Positions 30,281 through 39,920 are shown, counted from the stretch's first letter. The stretch is DNA of 64,000 nt from an uncultured Alphaproteobacteria bacterium (GCA_902610175.1 CACLUR010000003.1:1-64000), one strand, 5' to 3'. The notes: a model not told the origin generated them from the letters alone. Numbers and translations: made by a program.

Positions 30281-30646
30281 ATGATTAATTTGAAGGTCGT
30301 ATCCCCTCAAAAAGTGATTTTTGAAAAAGAAGTTGAAATGGCAGTTTTGCCAGGAGCAGAGGGTGATTTTGCTGCAATGCCTAATCATTCTCCGTTCATC
30401 AGTTCTTTGCGACCTGGTCAAATGGCAATTATGTCTTCAAATAAAGTCGATGAGAGTTTCTTTGTGTCAGGTGGTTTGGTTATGCTTAAAGAAAAGGTTT
30501 GTGAGGTCTTAGTAGATCAAATAGAGCCATTGTCTGATGTTAATAGCTCTAACTACCAACAATCTAAAACCTATCAAGAACTAGAGGGCAATGAAACTGC
30601 TCTGGGTACGTTTGAACAAGTGGTAAATAATCCGCCTTATAAATAG
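30281..30646 (+). CDS. atpC: ATP synthase F1 subunit epsilon
   Basis: 121 residues, slightly short. The N-terminal beta-sandwich is clear (LKVVSPQKVIFEKEVEMAVL, GAEGDFAAMPNHSPFISSLRPG), while the C-terminal helical hairpin is reduced. The short C-terminus is common in alphaproteobacterial epsilon and may weaken epsilon-type inhibition. It converges with rppH, overlapping by 10 bases. Confidence 0.93.
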   Translation: MINLKVVSPQKVIFEKEVEMAVLPGAEGDFAAMPNHSPFISSLRPGQMAIMSSNKVDESFFVSGGLVMLKEKVCEVLVDQIEPLSDVNSSNYQQSKTYQELEGNETALGTFEQVVNNPPYK

Positions 30647-31110
30647 TCTTTAAATTCTTTTAATAACTTTTCGTAAATTGCTTTTTTAAAAGGAACTATG
30701 TTGGGAACTAAAAAATCTGGTTTAACCCATTTATAATCAGAAAATTCAGGTTTAGATGTTTCAATATTTATATCTTTCTCACTGCCTTTAAATTCATACA
30801 AGAACCATTTTTGACGCTGACCTTTGTATTTACCTTTCCAAAGAGTTTTTGATAAGTCTTTAGGTAAAGAATAGTAATACCAGTCTTTGCTCTGTGAGAT
30901 TAATTTTACTTTATTTTTTTTAATACCAACCTCTTCTTCCATTTCTCTAAGAGCTGCCACTTCTGATTTTTCTTTAGGATCAATCCCACCTTGTGGCATT
31001 TGCCAAAATTCTGAAGGGTGGTCTATTCTTTTTCCAACAAATATTTCTTTATTTTGATTAATAATCATCATACCAACATTTGGTCGATAATCTTTGGGGT
31101 TTATTTTCAT
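30637..31110 (-). CDS. rppH: RNA pyrophosphohydrolase (Nudix)
   Basis: 157 residues. The Nudix box is GGIDPKEKSEVAALREMEEEVG (first and second halves seen around residues 41-62). The flanking YRPNVGMMIINQNKEIFVGKR and WQMPQGG are characteristic of RppH/NudH, which removes pyrophosphate from 5' mRNA ends or hydrolyses Ap4A. It abuts ctpA, as in many alphaproteobacteria. Confidence 0.93.
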   Translation of the reverse strand: MKINPKDYRPNVGMMIINQNKEIFVGKRIDHPSEFWQMPQGGIDPKEKSEVAALREMEEEVGIKKNKVKLISQSKDWYYYSLPKDLSKTLWKGKYKGQRQKWFLYEFKGSEKDINIETSKPEFSDYKWVKPDFLVPNIVPFKKAIYEKLLKEFKDYL

Positions 31111-32336
31111 TAATTTAATACAGCTATGGTTTTGACTGCATCAATGGCACGAGATAGCTGATAATCTCTTTCAAGAATATCATCAGTGGACTCTTCCTCC
31201 TCACTTTCTTCATTTGTCTCGTTATCTAAAGCTTCTCGATAATCTGACTCTCTAAACGTAAAGTTATTATCAATCACATTTAATTCAGCTCTAGGCACTA
31301 CAACATCTGGCTCAATACCAACTGCTTGTATTGAGTCTCCACTTGGAGTGTAATACTTTGCGATGGTGAGTCTGATTGCACCGCTGTCAATAGGTATAAT
31401 GGTTTGCACAGAACCTTTTCCAAATGACTTTATACCCATAATTACTGCCCTATCATGATCTTGTAATGCACCAGCAACAATTTCAGACGCCGAAGCAGAA
31501 CCCTCATTGATTAATATAATTAATGGTTTTCCATTAATTAGATCCCCTTTTTTAGCAGAGTAAACTTGAACATCTTTCTTTTCTCTTCCTCTGATTGAAA
31601 CTATTTCTCCTTTATCAAGGAACATATCTGTAACTGACACAGACTCATTTAATAATCCTCCTGGATTATTTCTTAAATCAAGGACATAACCAATTGGAGG
31701 ATCAGTACCGTCTTCAAGCTCTTTTATACTTTTTTTCAATCCTGTTGTTGTTTGCTCATTAAATTGAATTATTCTTATATATCCCACATCGTTAATTAGA
31801 CGATGTTTAACAGATGCAACTTTAATTATATCTCTTTTAATATCGACATCGAATGGTTCTTCGGAAGATCTAAAAATTGTTAAAGTTATAGTGGTCCCTG
31901 GTTCACCTTTCATAATATCAATTGCTTCCTTTAAAGTCATATCAACTACTGATGTGCCGTCTAAATGCGTTATATAATCTCCAGCTAAAATTCCAGCTTT
32001 ATAAGCAGGGGTATCGTCAATTGGAGAAACCACTTTTATGAACCCTTTATCTGTTGTGATTTCGATTCCTAATCCACCAAAAGAACCTGACGTGTCCATC
32101 TGCATTTCTTTATAAATTTCTTCACTCATAAAACTTGAGTGAGGATCTAGAGCCTGTAGCATTCCATTCAAAGCTTTTTCTATTAACTCTTTATCAGTTA
32201 CCTCTTCAACATATTGATTTTTTACTCGGTTATATACTTCATTGAAAATACTTAATTGTTTATAAGTTTCTTTAGTATCAGAAAAACTGATATTCACATT
32301 AAAGATTAAAATTAAAATAAAAAATATTTTGAGCAT
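31110..32336 (-). CDS. ctpA: Carboxy-terminal processing protease (S41)
   Basis: 408 residues from the ATG at 32336, which gives a proper signal peptide (MLKIFFILILIFNVNISFS). The longer frame to 32420 would overlap rsfS and lacks a leader. A PDZ domain (GGLGIEITTDKGFIKVVSPI) precedes the protease core with the Ser in NEGSASASEIVAGALQ and the Lys in IKSFGKGSVQT. It processes periplasmic proteins and peptidoglycan hydrolases. The acidic C-terminal tail (ETNEESEEEESTDD) is a local feature. It follows rsfS by 10 bases; the envC-type gene often found here is absent. Confidence 0.93.
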   Translation of the reverse strand: MLKIFFILILIFNVNISFSDTKETYKQLSIFNEVYNRVKNQYVEEVTDKELIEKALNGMLQALDPHSSFMSEEIYKEMQMDTSGSFGGLGIEITTDKGFIKVVSPIDDTPAYKAGILAGDYITHLDGTSVVDMTLKEAIDIMKGEPGTTITLTIFRSSEEPFDVDIKRDIIKVASVKHRLINDVGYIRIIQFNEQTTTGLKKSIKELEDGTDPPIGYVLDLRNNPGGLLNESVSVTDMFLDKGEIVSIRGREKKDVQVYSAKKGDLINGKPLIILINEGSASASEIVAGALQDHDRAVIMGIKSFGKGSVQTIIPIDSGAIRLTIAKYYTPSGDSIQAVGIEPDVVVPRAELNVIDNNFTFRESDYREALDNETNEESEEEESTDDILERDYQLSRAIDAVKTIAVLN

Positions 32337-32346
32337 ATTTGACTTC

Positions 32347-32715
32347 TTAAGAGGCAGTATTGATCGTGTTGAAGTCTTCAGACCATAGTTTTTCCAAATC
32401 GTATATTTCTCTAACTTCATTTCTAAAAATATGCACTAAAACATGTCCAGCATCAATGACCGTCCAGTCGCAAAGGGGCTTTCCTTCTGGTTTATTGCAA
32501 TAAAGTTTATTTTTCTTAAGGTATCGGTAAACCTTATCTGAAACTGAGTCCACATGCTTATTTGATCGCCCGGATGCAACGATCATGAATTCAGCAAATT
32601 CTGCCTTTCCTTTAAGAGAAATAACTGAGATGTTTTCAGCCTTATTGTCTTCAAGACTGTCGACTATAGCCTTAACAGAGGGGTCTTTATCGTGATTAAG
32701 AATTTCGTAACTCAC
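32347..32715 (-). CDS. rsfS: Ribosomal silencing factor RsfS
   Basis: 122 residues with a GTG start overlapping the nadD end by 20 bases. Family features: LEDNKAENISVISL, FMIVASGRSNKHVDSVSDKV and the closing CDWTVIDAGHVLVHIFRNEVREIYDLEKLW. RsfS blocks 30S-50S joining by binding L14 under starvation. In many relatives rlmH follows; here ctpA comes next. Confidence 0.94.
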   Translation of the reverse strand: MSYEILNHDKDPSVKAIVDSLEDNKAENISVISLKGKAEFAEFMIVASGRSNKHVDSVSDKVYRYLKKNKLYCNKPEGKPLCDWTVIDAGHVLVHIFRNEVREIYDLEKLWSEDFNTINTAS

Positions 32716-33253
32716 TAGATGACATCTCTACACCTGTATTATCAAGAATATGGAAACAAGGAGTAGAGCAGTTAATAAAACTATTTAAATCAGGCATAAA
32801 TAAATGGGAGAATTGTTTTTGGACTGTTGAATTTTCAATAAAATCATCATATCTCGGTCTATAAATAACGCAAATACTAATATTTTTTAAAATCCACTCA
32901 TATTCTTTCCATTCGTGAAAATGACCAAGCTGATCAAGACCTATAATTAAATAAAAAGAGCTAAGGTCACATTTAGTCTTAATTTTTTGCAACACATCAG
33001 AGGTACATTTCATTTTATAACGATGTTCAAAGTCAGAAACTTTTACTAACGGCTCTTTAATTTTTGATCGGATATTTGATAATTGAGAATTTATTGAATT
33101 TAAATTTTGATTAGCCTTAAGAGGATTTTGATAAGTGGGAAGGACAAATAGTTTTTTCAGATTTAAACTTTTTATTGAACTTTCTATTACATGAACGTGT
33201 CCCTCGTGTAAGGGATTAAAAAATCCACCATACAGTCCAATCTTTCTATTCAT
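32696..33253 (-). CDS. nadD: Nicotinate-nucleotide adenylyltransferase
   Basis: 185 residues. The nucleotidyltransferase motif is LYGGFFNPLHEGHVHV at the N-terminus, followed by VLPTYQNPLK and the C-terminal SSSELRN (ISSTxIR-type) motif. It makes deamido-NAD from nicotinate mononucleotide. It overlaps the upstream hypothetical gene by 8 bases and rsfS by 20, in the conserved proA-nadD-rsfS block. Confidence 0.93.
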   Translation of the reverse strand: MNRKIGLYGGFFNPLHEGHVHVIESSIKSLNLKKLFVLPTYQNPLKANQNLNSINSQLSNIRSKIKEPLVKVSDFEHRYKMKCTSDVLQKIKTKCDLSSFYLIIGLDQLGHFHEWKEYEWILKNISICVIYRPRYDDFIENSTVQKQFSHLFMPDLNSFINCSTPCFHILDNTGVEMSSSELRNS

Positions 33254-33659
33254 CTATTTTCCTCAAAAATTTTTTAGAGACACCATTTTCTTCGAGGAAT
33301 TTGTTTAGAATATTTATACATTGTAGTTGTAATTTTGAATTTGTTTGAAATAAAATTGGCACTCTTTGATTAAAAAAATAAAATAAAGATATAATAAATT
33401 GCAAATCATTTTCTTCCTCTATGTAAACTACGCCTTTGTTAATCAAACGCTCTTTGTTATATTTAAAGAAAAGGTTATTAAAGGGCTCACTTATAAGAGT
33501 TACTTTATTAATTTCATTTAATTCTTCTTCATTGAAAACTTTTAAACTCTCTAACTCATAAATTGAAGATTTGATTATATGAGTAACATCCTCTTTGTTC
33601 AAAGAGCTAAGATATTCGATCTGAGATTTTAATTCTTGAAAATTATTACGGAATTCCAT
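33246..33659 (-). CDS. Hypothetical protein between proA and nadD
   Basis: 137 residues; I do not recognise it. It is Asn/Lys/Glu-rich, mostly helical in appearance, with one hydrophobic stretch (QFIISLFYFFNQRVPILF) too polar for a confident membrane segment. It has no signal peptide, cysteine clusters or nucleotide motifs. It overlaps proA by one base and nadD by 8, so it is surely translated as part of this operon. In most alphaproteobacteria proA and nadD are adjacent, so this is an insertion into a conserved block. Confidence 0.75.
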   Translation of the reverse strand: MEFRNNFQELKSQIEYLSSLNKEDVTHIIKSSIYELESLKVFNEEELNEINKVTLISEPFNNLFFKYNKERLINKGVVYIEEENDLQFIISLFYFFNQRVPILFQTNSKLQLQCINILNKFLEENGVSKKFLRKIDE

Positions 33660-34912
33660 TAAGGCCTTATGGTGTGATTGCCTATTACTTGATATTTAAA
33701 TGTTGTTAGGTGTTTTGCTCCTACTGGCCCTCTCACATGAAGCTTGTCAGTAGAAATACCTATTTCTGCTCCAAATCCGAATTCTCCACCATCAGCAAAT
33801 TGAGTGGAAGCATTATTCATTAAAATGGCACTTTTACAGTTTTGAAAGAAATACTCTATAGATTGTTGATTGTTACTTAAACAACTCTCGGTATGTCCAC
33901 TAGAATATTTGTTTATATGCTCTACACATTCTTCAACATTATCAACTAGTTTTACTGTAATTTTCTTATCTAGATATTCAGTTGACCAATCTTCTTCTGT
34001 TGCATCTCGATCAATAGCATAAATATCTTTGATGCGACTACATCCAATAATTTCACATCCTTGTGATTTTAAATTATCTAAAACAGATGAAATATCTTCT
34101 GCTGAATTATTTGAGTGTATAAGTAAAGTCTCTGTTGCACCACAAATCTCTGGTCTTCTCAGCTTGGCATTTACGATGACCTCAGTGGCTTTATCTTTGT
34201 CATATCCTTCATCCCAAAAAGTATGACACAAACCTTCCAAATGTTTAATTGTAGGAACTTTCGAATTTTTAGAAATTGTTTCAATTAACGATTTTCCCCC
34301 ACGAGGAATAATCACATCTATTTCTCCTTCAGCTTTTAACAACTCTTCAACAAAACTACGATCAGTATTTTGAATGAAACAGACAAGATGAGTATCAAAA
34401 TTTAAATCTTTTAAAGCCTCTTGAATGCACTCATAAAGTTTTTTATTAGTTTCGATACACTCAGAGCCTCCTCTAAGAATAGAAATATTTCCAGATCTAA
34501 GGCAAAGACATGCAGCATCTATTGTGACATTAGGTCGAGACTCATAAATAATACCAATCACACCAATAGGCACTGAAACTTTTGTAAATTGTAACCCATT
34601 AGTGGCATTGGTCCAACTTTCTAAAGTTTGATCAAGGGGATCTTGCATTTGAGCTATTTTCTCAACGTCACGAGAAAGTTGATCTATTTTCTCTGAAGTC
34701 AAAACTAATCTATTAATCATAGGTGCAGAAATATTATTTGATTTAGCTCTCTCTACATCTGCTTGATTAGCTTTTAGAATTTCATTTTTATTAGATAATA
34801 GAAAACCACTAATATTCATTAAAATTCTACTTCTATCCTCTGCAGATAGTTTGGACATAGCACTCGATGCCCTCTTCGAATGGTTTAAAATTTCTTGAAA
34901 ATAGTCGCTCAT
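33659..34912 (-). CDS. proA: Gamma-glutamyl phosphate reductase
   Basis: 417 residues, standard length. Aldehyde-dehydrogenase fold; the catalytic Cys lies in HLEGLCHTFWDEG, and the closing FADGGEFGFGAEIGISTDKLHVRGP segment is the family signature. It reduces glutamyl-5-phosphate to the semialdehyde in proline synthesis. The start overlaps the proB stop by 4 bases, pairing the two enzymes whose labile intermediate is channelled. Confidence 0.96.
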   Translation of the reverse strand: MSDYFQEILNHSKRASSAMSKLSAEDRSRILMNISGFLLSNKNEILKANQADVERAKSNNISAPMINRLVLTSEKIDQLSRDVEKIAQMQDPLDQTLESWTNATNGLQFTKVSVPIGVIGIIYESRPNVTIDAACLCLRSGNISILRGGSECIETNKKLYECIQEALKDLNFDTHLVCFIQNTDRSFVEELLKAEGEIDVIIPRGGKSLIETISKNSKVPTIKHLEGLCHTFWDEGYDKDKATEVIVNAKLRRPEICGATETLLIHSNNSAEDISSVLDNLKSQGCEIIGCSRIKDIYAIDRDATEEDWSTEYLDKKITVKLVDNVEECVEHINKYSSGHTESCLSNNQQSIEYFFQNCKSAILMNNASTQFADGGEFGFGAEIGISTDKLHVRGPVGAKHLTTFKYQVIGNHTIRP

Positions 34913-36027
34913 CTTGATCTCACCAAGTTATCTTTGTGAATAATTTCATCCTCTCGCACAAAACCAAGAATTTCACTGAATTTTGATGATTTTTTACCTT
35001 TTATTTTATCCATTTCCTGAAAATCATAATTAATCATGCCTCTAGCTAACTCTTTTTTATTGTAATGGATCGAAACAGTATCACCACGATAAAACTTTCC
35101 ATCAATTGACTTTACACCGATTGCCAACAGACTTGAATTTTTCTTGAGTGCTTTTGAGGCCCCTTCATCAATATGGACAATTGCTTTTTGTATTGGTCTA
35201 TTCCAAATCCATTGCTGGCGACTTGTCAGAATATTTTTGGAAGGATGAAACCATGTTGAAGATTGAGGATCAATCTTGCTCAAAGGATTATTCACCAAAC
35301 CATTTGATATGATCATGGTGGATCCCGATTGAATACAGAGTTTTGCAGCATTGATTTTTGCCAACATCCCACCAGAACCAAACTCACTTAAATCTTTATC
35401 AATATATTTCTCTATTTGTTGATCAACCTCTTCAACAGATGTAATCAGTTTAGCTTGTAATGACTTTTTAGGATTTGCAGTATACAGACCATTCACATCA
35501 GATAATAAAATTAATAACTCAGCTGAGAGGGCATTTGCGATCATAGCAGAAAGTTTATCATTATCTCCAAAACGAATTTCTTCTGTCGAGGTAGTATCAT
35601 TTTCATTAATTATTGGAACAACATTTAAATCCATGAGAGAGTAAATTGTATTTCTGATGTTCAAATATTTTCTTCTTTCGTTTAAATCTTCAGCTGTTAT
35701 TAAAATCTGAGAACTTTGAATATTTAATTTTGCAAAAGCTTTTTGCCATTGTTGAGAGAGTTGTATTTGACCTATTGATGCAGCAGCCTGCTTTTCATGC
35801 AAATTAGTCAACTTTTTTTTTGAGAGTATATTCCTACCTAAAGCGATTGCACCAGATGAGACAATGATTATCTTAGACCCTCTCTTTTGGAGTTCTTTAA
35901 CATCTTCGATGAGGGAGTTTAGCCATTTTCTCCTCAGCACATGCTTTTCGTTAACCAAAATATTTGAGCCAACTTTAATGACAATAACTTTTGATTTTTT
36001 TGCTAACTCTAAAAATTTTTTATTCAT
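34909..36027 (-). CDS. proB: Glutamate 5-kinase
   Basis: 372 residues with both domains: the amino-acid kinase domain (VIKVGSNILVNE, VSSGAIALGRN, NENDTTSTEEIRFGDNDKLSA) and a C-terminal PUA domain from about residue 275. It phosphorylates glutamate, the proline-inhibited first step. It overlaps obgE by 8 bases and proA by 4. Confidence 0.96.
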   Translation of the reverse strand: MNKKFLELAKKSKVIVIKVGSNILVNEKHVLRRKWLNSLIEDVKELQKRGSKIIIVSSGAIALGRNILSKKKLTNLHEKQAAASIGQIQLSQQWQKAFAKLNIQSSQILITAEDLNERRKYLNIRNTIYSLMDLNVVPIINENDTTSTEEIRFGDNDKLSAMIANALSAELLILLSDVNGLYTANPKKSLQAKLITSVEEVDQQIEKYIDKDLSEFGSGGMLAKINAAKLCIQSGSTMIISNGLVNNPLSKIDPQSSTWFHPSKNILTSRQQWIWNRPIQKAIVHIDEGASKALKKNSSLLAIGVKSIDGKFYRGDTVSIHYNKKELARGMINYDFQEMDKIKGKKSSKFSEILGFVREDEIIHKDNLVRSR

Positions 36028-37009
36028 CTTGTAAATATTCTAAACATAAATTTGTTAATTGATCTAATTGATGTCCTGTTGCAGCTGAAATCAATTTAAC
36101 CTCTTGATCTAAAGAAGTCTCAAATTCTTTTTTAATTTCCTCAACCCTTTTCTGATCAGCAATTTCAATCTTATTTAGTGCAATAATTTCTTTTTTTTGT
36201 TCTATTTTGCCTCCATAATTTAAAAGTTCTTGTCGAATAACTTTATAATTTTCAAAAGGTTTTTCTTCAGTGATATCTACGACGTGAATTAAAATTTTAC
36301 ACCTTTCAACATGGGATAAGAAATCATGACCCAGTCCTTTCCCATCACTCGCATGTTCTATGAGTCCAGGTATATCTGCTAATACAAATTCAAGATCTTC
36401 CTTTTGAACCATTCCGATGTGTGGATGTAGTGTTGTAAACGCATAATCAGCAACTTTTGACTTTGCATTTGTTACAAAATTTAATATTGAAGATTTACCT
36501 GCATTTGGCATTCCCACCAAACCAACGTCAGCTAATATTTTTAGCTTTAATCTGACAGTTGATTCTTGTCCTTTTTCTCCTTGTTGGAACTTACGAGGTG
36601 CTCTATTAGTAGAACTTTTAAAGTGCGCATTGCCTTTGCCTCCCTGACCTCCTCTTAAAAAATGATAAGTTTCATCATCTTTTAAAATCTCATGAATTTT
36701 AATACTCATGTCTTCGGTGTATATCTCAGTTCCACAAGGGACGTCTAAAATAAGATCTTTACCACTTGCGCCAGTTTTTAATTGACCAGCACCACCCATA
36801 CCATTTTGCGCATTATGATGTTGGTTAAAACGATATCGTTGGAGAGTGTTGATTCCTTTATTCCCTCGAAAAATAACATCACCACCTTTTCCACCATTTC
36901 CACCATTAGGGCCTCCGTACTCTACAAATTTTTCTCTTCGAAAACTAAGAGCGCCGTGCCCACCATTTCCAGATTTAATATATATTTTTGCTTTATCTAT
37001 AAATGCCAT
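36020..37009 (-). CDS. obgE: Obg GTPase
   Basis: 329 residues. The glycine-rich Obg domain (SGNGGHGALSFRREKFVEYG, GGPNGGNGGKGGDVIFRG) fills about 1-158. The GTPase follows with G1 GMPNAGKSSILNFV, DIPGLIEHASDGKGLG and NKIE. It has no long C-terminal OCT extension. It binds the 50S subunit and links growth to ribosome assembly. It follows rpmA in the conserved rplU-rpmA-obgE order. Confidence 0.96.
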   Translation of the reverse strand: MAFIDKAKIYIKSGNGGHGALSFRREKFVEYGGPNGGNGGKGGDVIFRGNKGINTLQRYRFNQHHNAQNGMGGAGQLKTGASGKDLILDVPCGTEIYTEDMSIKIHEILKDDETYHFLRGGQGGKGNAHFKSSTNRAPRKFQQGEKGQESTVRLKLKILADVGLVGMPNAGKSSILNFVTNAKSKVADYAFTTLHPHIGMVQKEDLEFVLADIPGLIEHASDGKGLGHDFLSHVERCKILIHVVDITEEKPFENYKVIRQELLNYGGKIEQKKEIIALNKIEIADQKRVEEIKKEFETSLDQEVKLISAATGHQLDQLTNLCLEYLQDE

Positions 37010-37042
37010 AACAGTTTAATTTGAAGTTTTTTTTAAGTGGGT

Positions 37043-37288
37043 TTAGTTAACGCAAACAAACTGTCTGTTTCGAGATTTTTTAAACAGAACTTTGCCTTCA
37101 ACTAAGGAGAAAAGAGTATGATCTTTTCCAATCCCAACATTTTCGCCCGGGTAAAATTTTGTACCGCGCTGACGAACAATAATGTTTCCAGGAATTACGT
37201 GTTCTCCACCAAACTTTTTAACTCCAAGCCTTCTACCAGCCGAGTCTCTTCCGTTTTTGGAACTTCCACCTGCTTTTTTCGTTGCCAT
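37043..37288 (-). CDS. rpmA: 50S ribosomal protein L27
   Basis: 81 residues. The N-terminus [20 protein letters not shown] and [19 protein letters not shown] are diagnostic. There is no Firmicute-type cleavable leader. It lies 4 bases after rplU and 33 bases before obgE. Confidence 0.98.
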   Translation of the reverse strand: MATKKAGGSSKNGRDSAGRRLGVKKFGGEHVIPGNIIVRQRGTKFYPGENVGIGKDHTLFSLVEGKVLFKKSRNRQFVCVN

Positions 37289-37292
37289 ATTT

Positions 37293-37817
37293 CTACTTTT
37301 TTACCTCAGTTGTTTGTTTTTTCACAGTCTTTTTTTCTTTAGCCTCGACCTTTTTAGGTTTTTCAGCTTTAGTTTCAACTTTTTTTGTTTCTGTTGCTTT
37401 TACTTCAGTTTTATTTGGAGTATCAGCCTTTTTTTCAACCTTTTTTGGAGTTTCTGCTTTTGGCGCAGCTTTTTTAACTGGCTCTTTAAAGCTTTCTTCT
37501 CCAATGGCGGACTTGATTGCCATGACCTTTAATATAGAGATATATTGACGATGACCTTTAGTTCTTTGAAAATGTTTTCTTCTATTCTTTCTAAAAACTC
37601 TAATCTTATGGTCCCTGGTCTGATACAGTAGTTTTGCAGAAACCTCTGCACCTTTTACAGCTGGAGATCCAAGTTCAAACTTGTCGCCATTTCCAACTGC
37701 AACGATATCTTTGAAAGATATGGTATCACCAACTTTACCCTCTATTTTATCAATCTTTAAAACATCTCCTGGTGATACTTTGAATTGCTTACCAACTGAT
37801 TTAAGAACTGCGTACAT
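37293..37817 (-). CDS. rplU: 50S ribosomal protein L21 with Lys/Ala-rich C-terminal tail
   Basis: 174 residues. The first ~103 are L21 ([35 protein letters not shown]). The last ~70 are a low-complexity Lys/Ala/Glu/Thr/Pro tail of short KKVE- and KAET-type repeats. Lys/Ala-rich L21 extensions are known in alphaproteobacteria. It heads the rplU-rpmA-obgE-proB-proA operon. Confidence 0.95.
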   Translation of the reverse strand: MYAVLKSVGKQFKVSPGDVLKIDKIEGKVGDTISFKDIVAVGNGDKFELGSPAVKGAEVSAKLLYQTRDHKIRVFRKNRRKHFQRTKGHRQYISILKVMAIKSAIGEESFKEPVKKAAPKAETPKKVEKKADTPNKTEVKATETKKVETKAEKPKKVEAKEKKTVKKQTTEVKK

Positions 37818-37906
37818 AATAAGTCGGACAATATATATAGGTCTTTATTTATGTCAATAGTCAAAAATGCAATAAAATAGCGATATATTTGGAGATTAGT
37901 TTTTGA

Positions 37907-38320
37907 TTAATTTATTTTGCAAGACTTACACAAAACATAAAATTCAAGGTTATATCTTGTAATTTCTAATTGATTATCCTTAACCAGATCGCTGACACCA
38001 CCCGTTAAATCTCTATTTTTAATCTCTTTTACTTTTCCACATCTCTCGCAAATTGTAAAAGCAGTGTTCTTTGCACAATTTGAGTTGTTACATATTATAA
38101 AAGAGTTAATACTCTCGATTTTGTGAATTTTTCCTAATTCAACCAATTTATCTAAAGCTCTGTAAACTTGAAGAGGTGAGTTTAAGCCCTCTTTCTTCAG
38201 ACTATCTAATATAAAGTATGCCTTCAAAGGTTCGCCACTGTTTTGTAAGAGATCAAGAACAATTCTTTGATTTTTGGTTAAACTTTGACTTTTTTTAGAG
38301 TGTGTATGTGTAGAACTCAT
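37907..38320 (-). CDS. zur: Zinc uptake regulator Zur (Fur family)
   Basis: 137 residues. Winged helix (TKNQRIVLDLLQ to VYRALDKLVELGKIHKIES) followed by the dimer domain with CNNSNCAKNTAFTICERCGK and a closing CKSC, giving the structural-zinc CxxC pairs of Zur. The His-rich N-terminus (SSTHTHSKK) is extra. It is last in znuC-znuB-zur, 4 bases after znuB, so it is autoregulated if the intergenic palindromes at 39.92 kb are its operators. Confidence 0.9.
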   Translation of the reverse strand: MSSTHTHSKKSQSLTKNQRIVLDLLQNSGEPLKAYFILDSLKKEGLNSPLQVYRALDKLVELGKIHKIESINSFIICNNSNCAKNTAFTICERCGKVKEIKNRDLTGGVSDLVKDNQLEITRYNLEFYVLCKSCKIN

Positions 38321-38323
38321 CTT

Positions 38324-39145
38324 TTATCTGACAATTCTAATTTTTTTTTTCGAAATTAGCAATTTTTTCAGTGGCAGTAACGTGAGTATAAAGACACCTA
38401 ATGTTATTACTAGAATTGTTGGGCCTGTAGAAGTATTCCATATCATTGAAGTTTGCAGACCAATAACTACTGAACAAACTCCAATTATTGAAGAGATAAT
38501 AGCCATTTGTATTGGTGTGGAGGATAAATTTCTTGAGGCAGCTGCGGGAATGATTAGAAGACCAGTAATTAATAATATCCCAACAATTTTTATAGATATT
38601 GCAATGACACTAGCTATTAGCAAAGTAAAGATTGTAGTAGCTAGATCAGGATTTAACCCTTCTGCTTTGGCTAATTCTAAGTTGACTGTTCCAGCAAATA
38701 ATGGCCTCCAAATTAAAATTAATGTAGTTAAAACAACACCCCCACCAATCCAAACAAATAAAACATCAGTGAAATTAACTGACAAAATGTCTCCAAAAAG
38801 TAAACCCATAAGGTCAATTCTAATAAATGAAAGTATACCTAAAAGAACCAATCCTATCGCTAACACAGAGTGAGCTAACAGACCTAATAAAGCATCATCT
38901 GGAAGACTTGTTCTCCTTTGTAAAAAAAGTAAAGATATAGCAAGCAAGCATGAAACAACAAACACGGCTATGATTAAATTGAAATTCATAGCATAAGCTA
39001 TAGTAACCCCCAATAATGCTGAGTGTGCTATTGTATCACCAAAATATGAAAGTCTTCTCCAAACAATAAAGCATCCTAAAGGGCCTGTAACTAATGCCAA
39101 ACCAATTCCTGCTGCAAAAGCTCTTACAATAAAATCATCAAACAT
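38324..39145 (-). CDS. znuB: Zinc ABC transporter permease ZnuB
   Basis: 273 residues with 7-8 membrane segments of the ABC-3 (ZnuB/MntB) type. The N-terminal GPLGCFIVWRRLSYFGDTIAHSALLG motif is the ATPase-coupling EAA-like region. It forms the inner-membrane channel for zinc with ZnuC and ZnuA. Its start overlaps the znuC stop by one base. Confidence 0.93.
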   Translation of the reverse strand: MFDDFIVRAFAAGIGLALVTGPLGCFIVWRRLSYFGDTIAHSALLGVTIAYAMNFNLIIAVFVVSCLLAISLLFLQRRTSLPDDALLGLLAHSVLAIGLVLLGILSFIRIDLMGLLFGDILSVNFTDVLFVWIGGGVVLTTLILIWRPLFAGTVNLELAKAEGLNPDLATTIFTLLIASVIAISIKIVGILLITGLLIIPAAASRNLSSTPIQMAIISSIIGVCSVVIGLQTSMIWNTSTGPTILVITLGVFILTLLPLKKLLISKKKIRIVR

Positions 39146-39897
39146 TATGAGTCTCTCCCCGAGTCATCAATGCTCCCATCAGGTAAGTGTTCGTGATCGT
39201 GGTCATGTTGATAAAAAGCTAAGGTGGGATCAATATTCTTTCCAAATAATTTAATATATTCTGGCTCCTTTATGACAGTGTTGGGAGCTCCAGAACAACA
39301 AACATGCCCATTAAGACAAATAACGTAATCAGTTTGTGACATCACCACATGTAAGTTATGTGAAATAAGTAATATTCCGCAGTTTATTTTTTTTACAATT
39401 TCTTGGATAGTCTTATATAAAGCAATTTCTCCAGGATAGTCTACTCCTTGCACAGGCTCATCTAAAACCAGAAAATGAGGTTCTTTAGCTATTGCGCGAG
39501 CCATGAGTAATCTTTGAAATTCTCCTCCAGACAAATTTCTAACATCTTCATAAATAAGATGTTTGATTCCAGTGATACTGAGGGCATCATTAATCTCACT
39601 GGTCTTATGTTTTTTTACTAAATTAACAAAATCTATAGCCCTTAACGGGAGAGACCAATCAATTGAAATTTTTTGTGGCACATATGAAATTCGAATTCCT
39701 TTTTTGATATTATTTGTACCTTCGTCAGGTTTTAAAATATCCAATGACATTTTTGCAGTTGTTGATTTGCCAGATCCGTTAGGCCCAATCAATGTTACAA
39801 TTTCTCCTTGGGAAACTTTTAATGAGACACCTCTAACTAACCATTTATGGTTTCTTAAAACTCCACAGTTATTTAATTCAACTAAATAATTATTCAT
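39145..39897 (-). CDS. znuC: Zinc ABC transporter ATP-binding protein ZnuC
   Basis: 250 residues. Walker A GPNGSGKSTTAK, Q-loop region YVPQKISID, signature LSGGEFQRLLMARA and Walker B FLVLDEPVQGVD are all intact. The His-rich tail (YQHDHDHEHLPDGS) is typical of zinc-system ATPases. First gene of znuC-znuB-zur, diverging from znuA across a 76-base gap holding the palindromes. Confidence 0.94.
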   Translation of the reverse strand: MNNYLVELNNCGVLRNHKWLVRGVSLKVSQGEIVTLIGPNGSGKSTTAKMSLDILKPDEGTNNIKKGIRISYVPQKISIDWSLPLRAIDFVNLVKKHKTSEINDALSITGIKHLIYEDVRNLSGGEFQRLLMARAIAKEPHFLVLDEPVQGVDYPGEIALYKTIQEIVKKINCGILLISHNLHVVMSQTDYVICLNGHVCCSGAPNTVIKEPEYIKLFGKNIDPTLAFYQHDHDHEHLPDGSIDDSGRDS

Positions 39898-39920
39898 TTT
39901 TTAATATTGACATATTTTTA

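Noticed and set aside
37118-37548. Plus-strand frames opposite rpmA and rplU
   Set aside because: They are Phe/Ser-rich shadows of the Lys/Ala-rich L21 tail and of L27; the ribosomal genes are certain.
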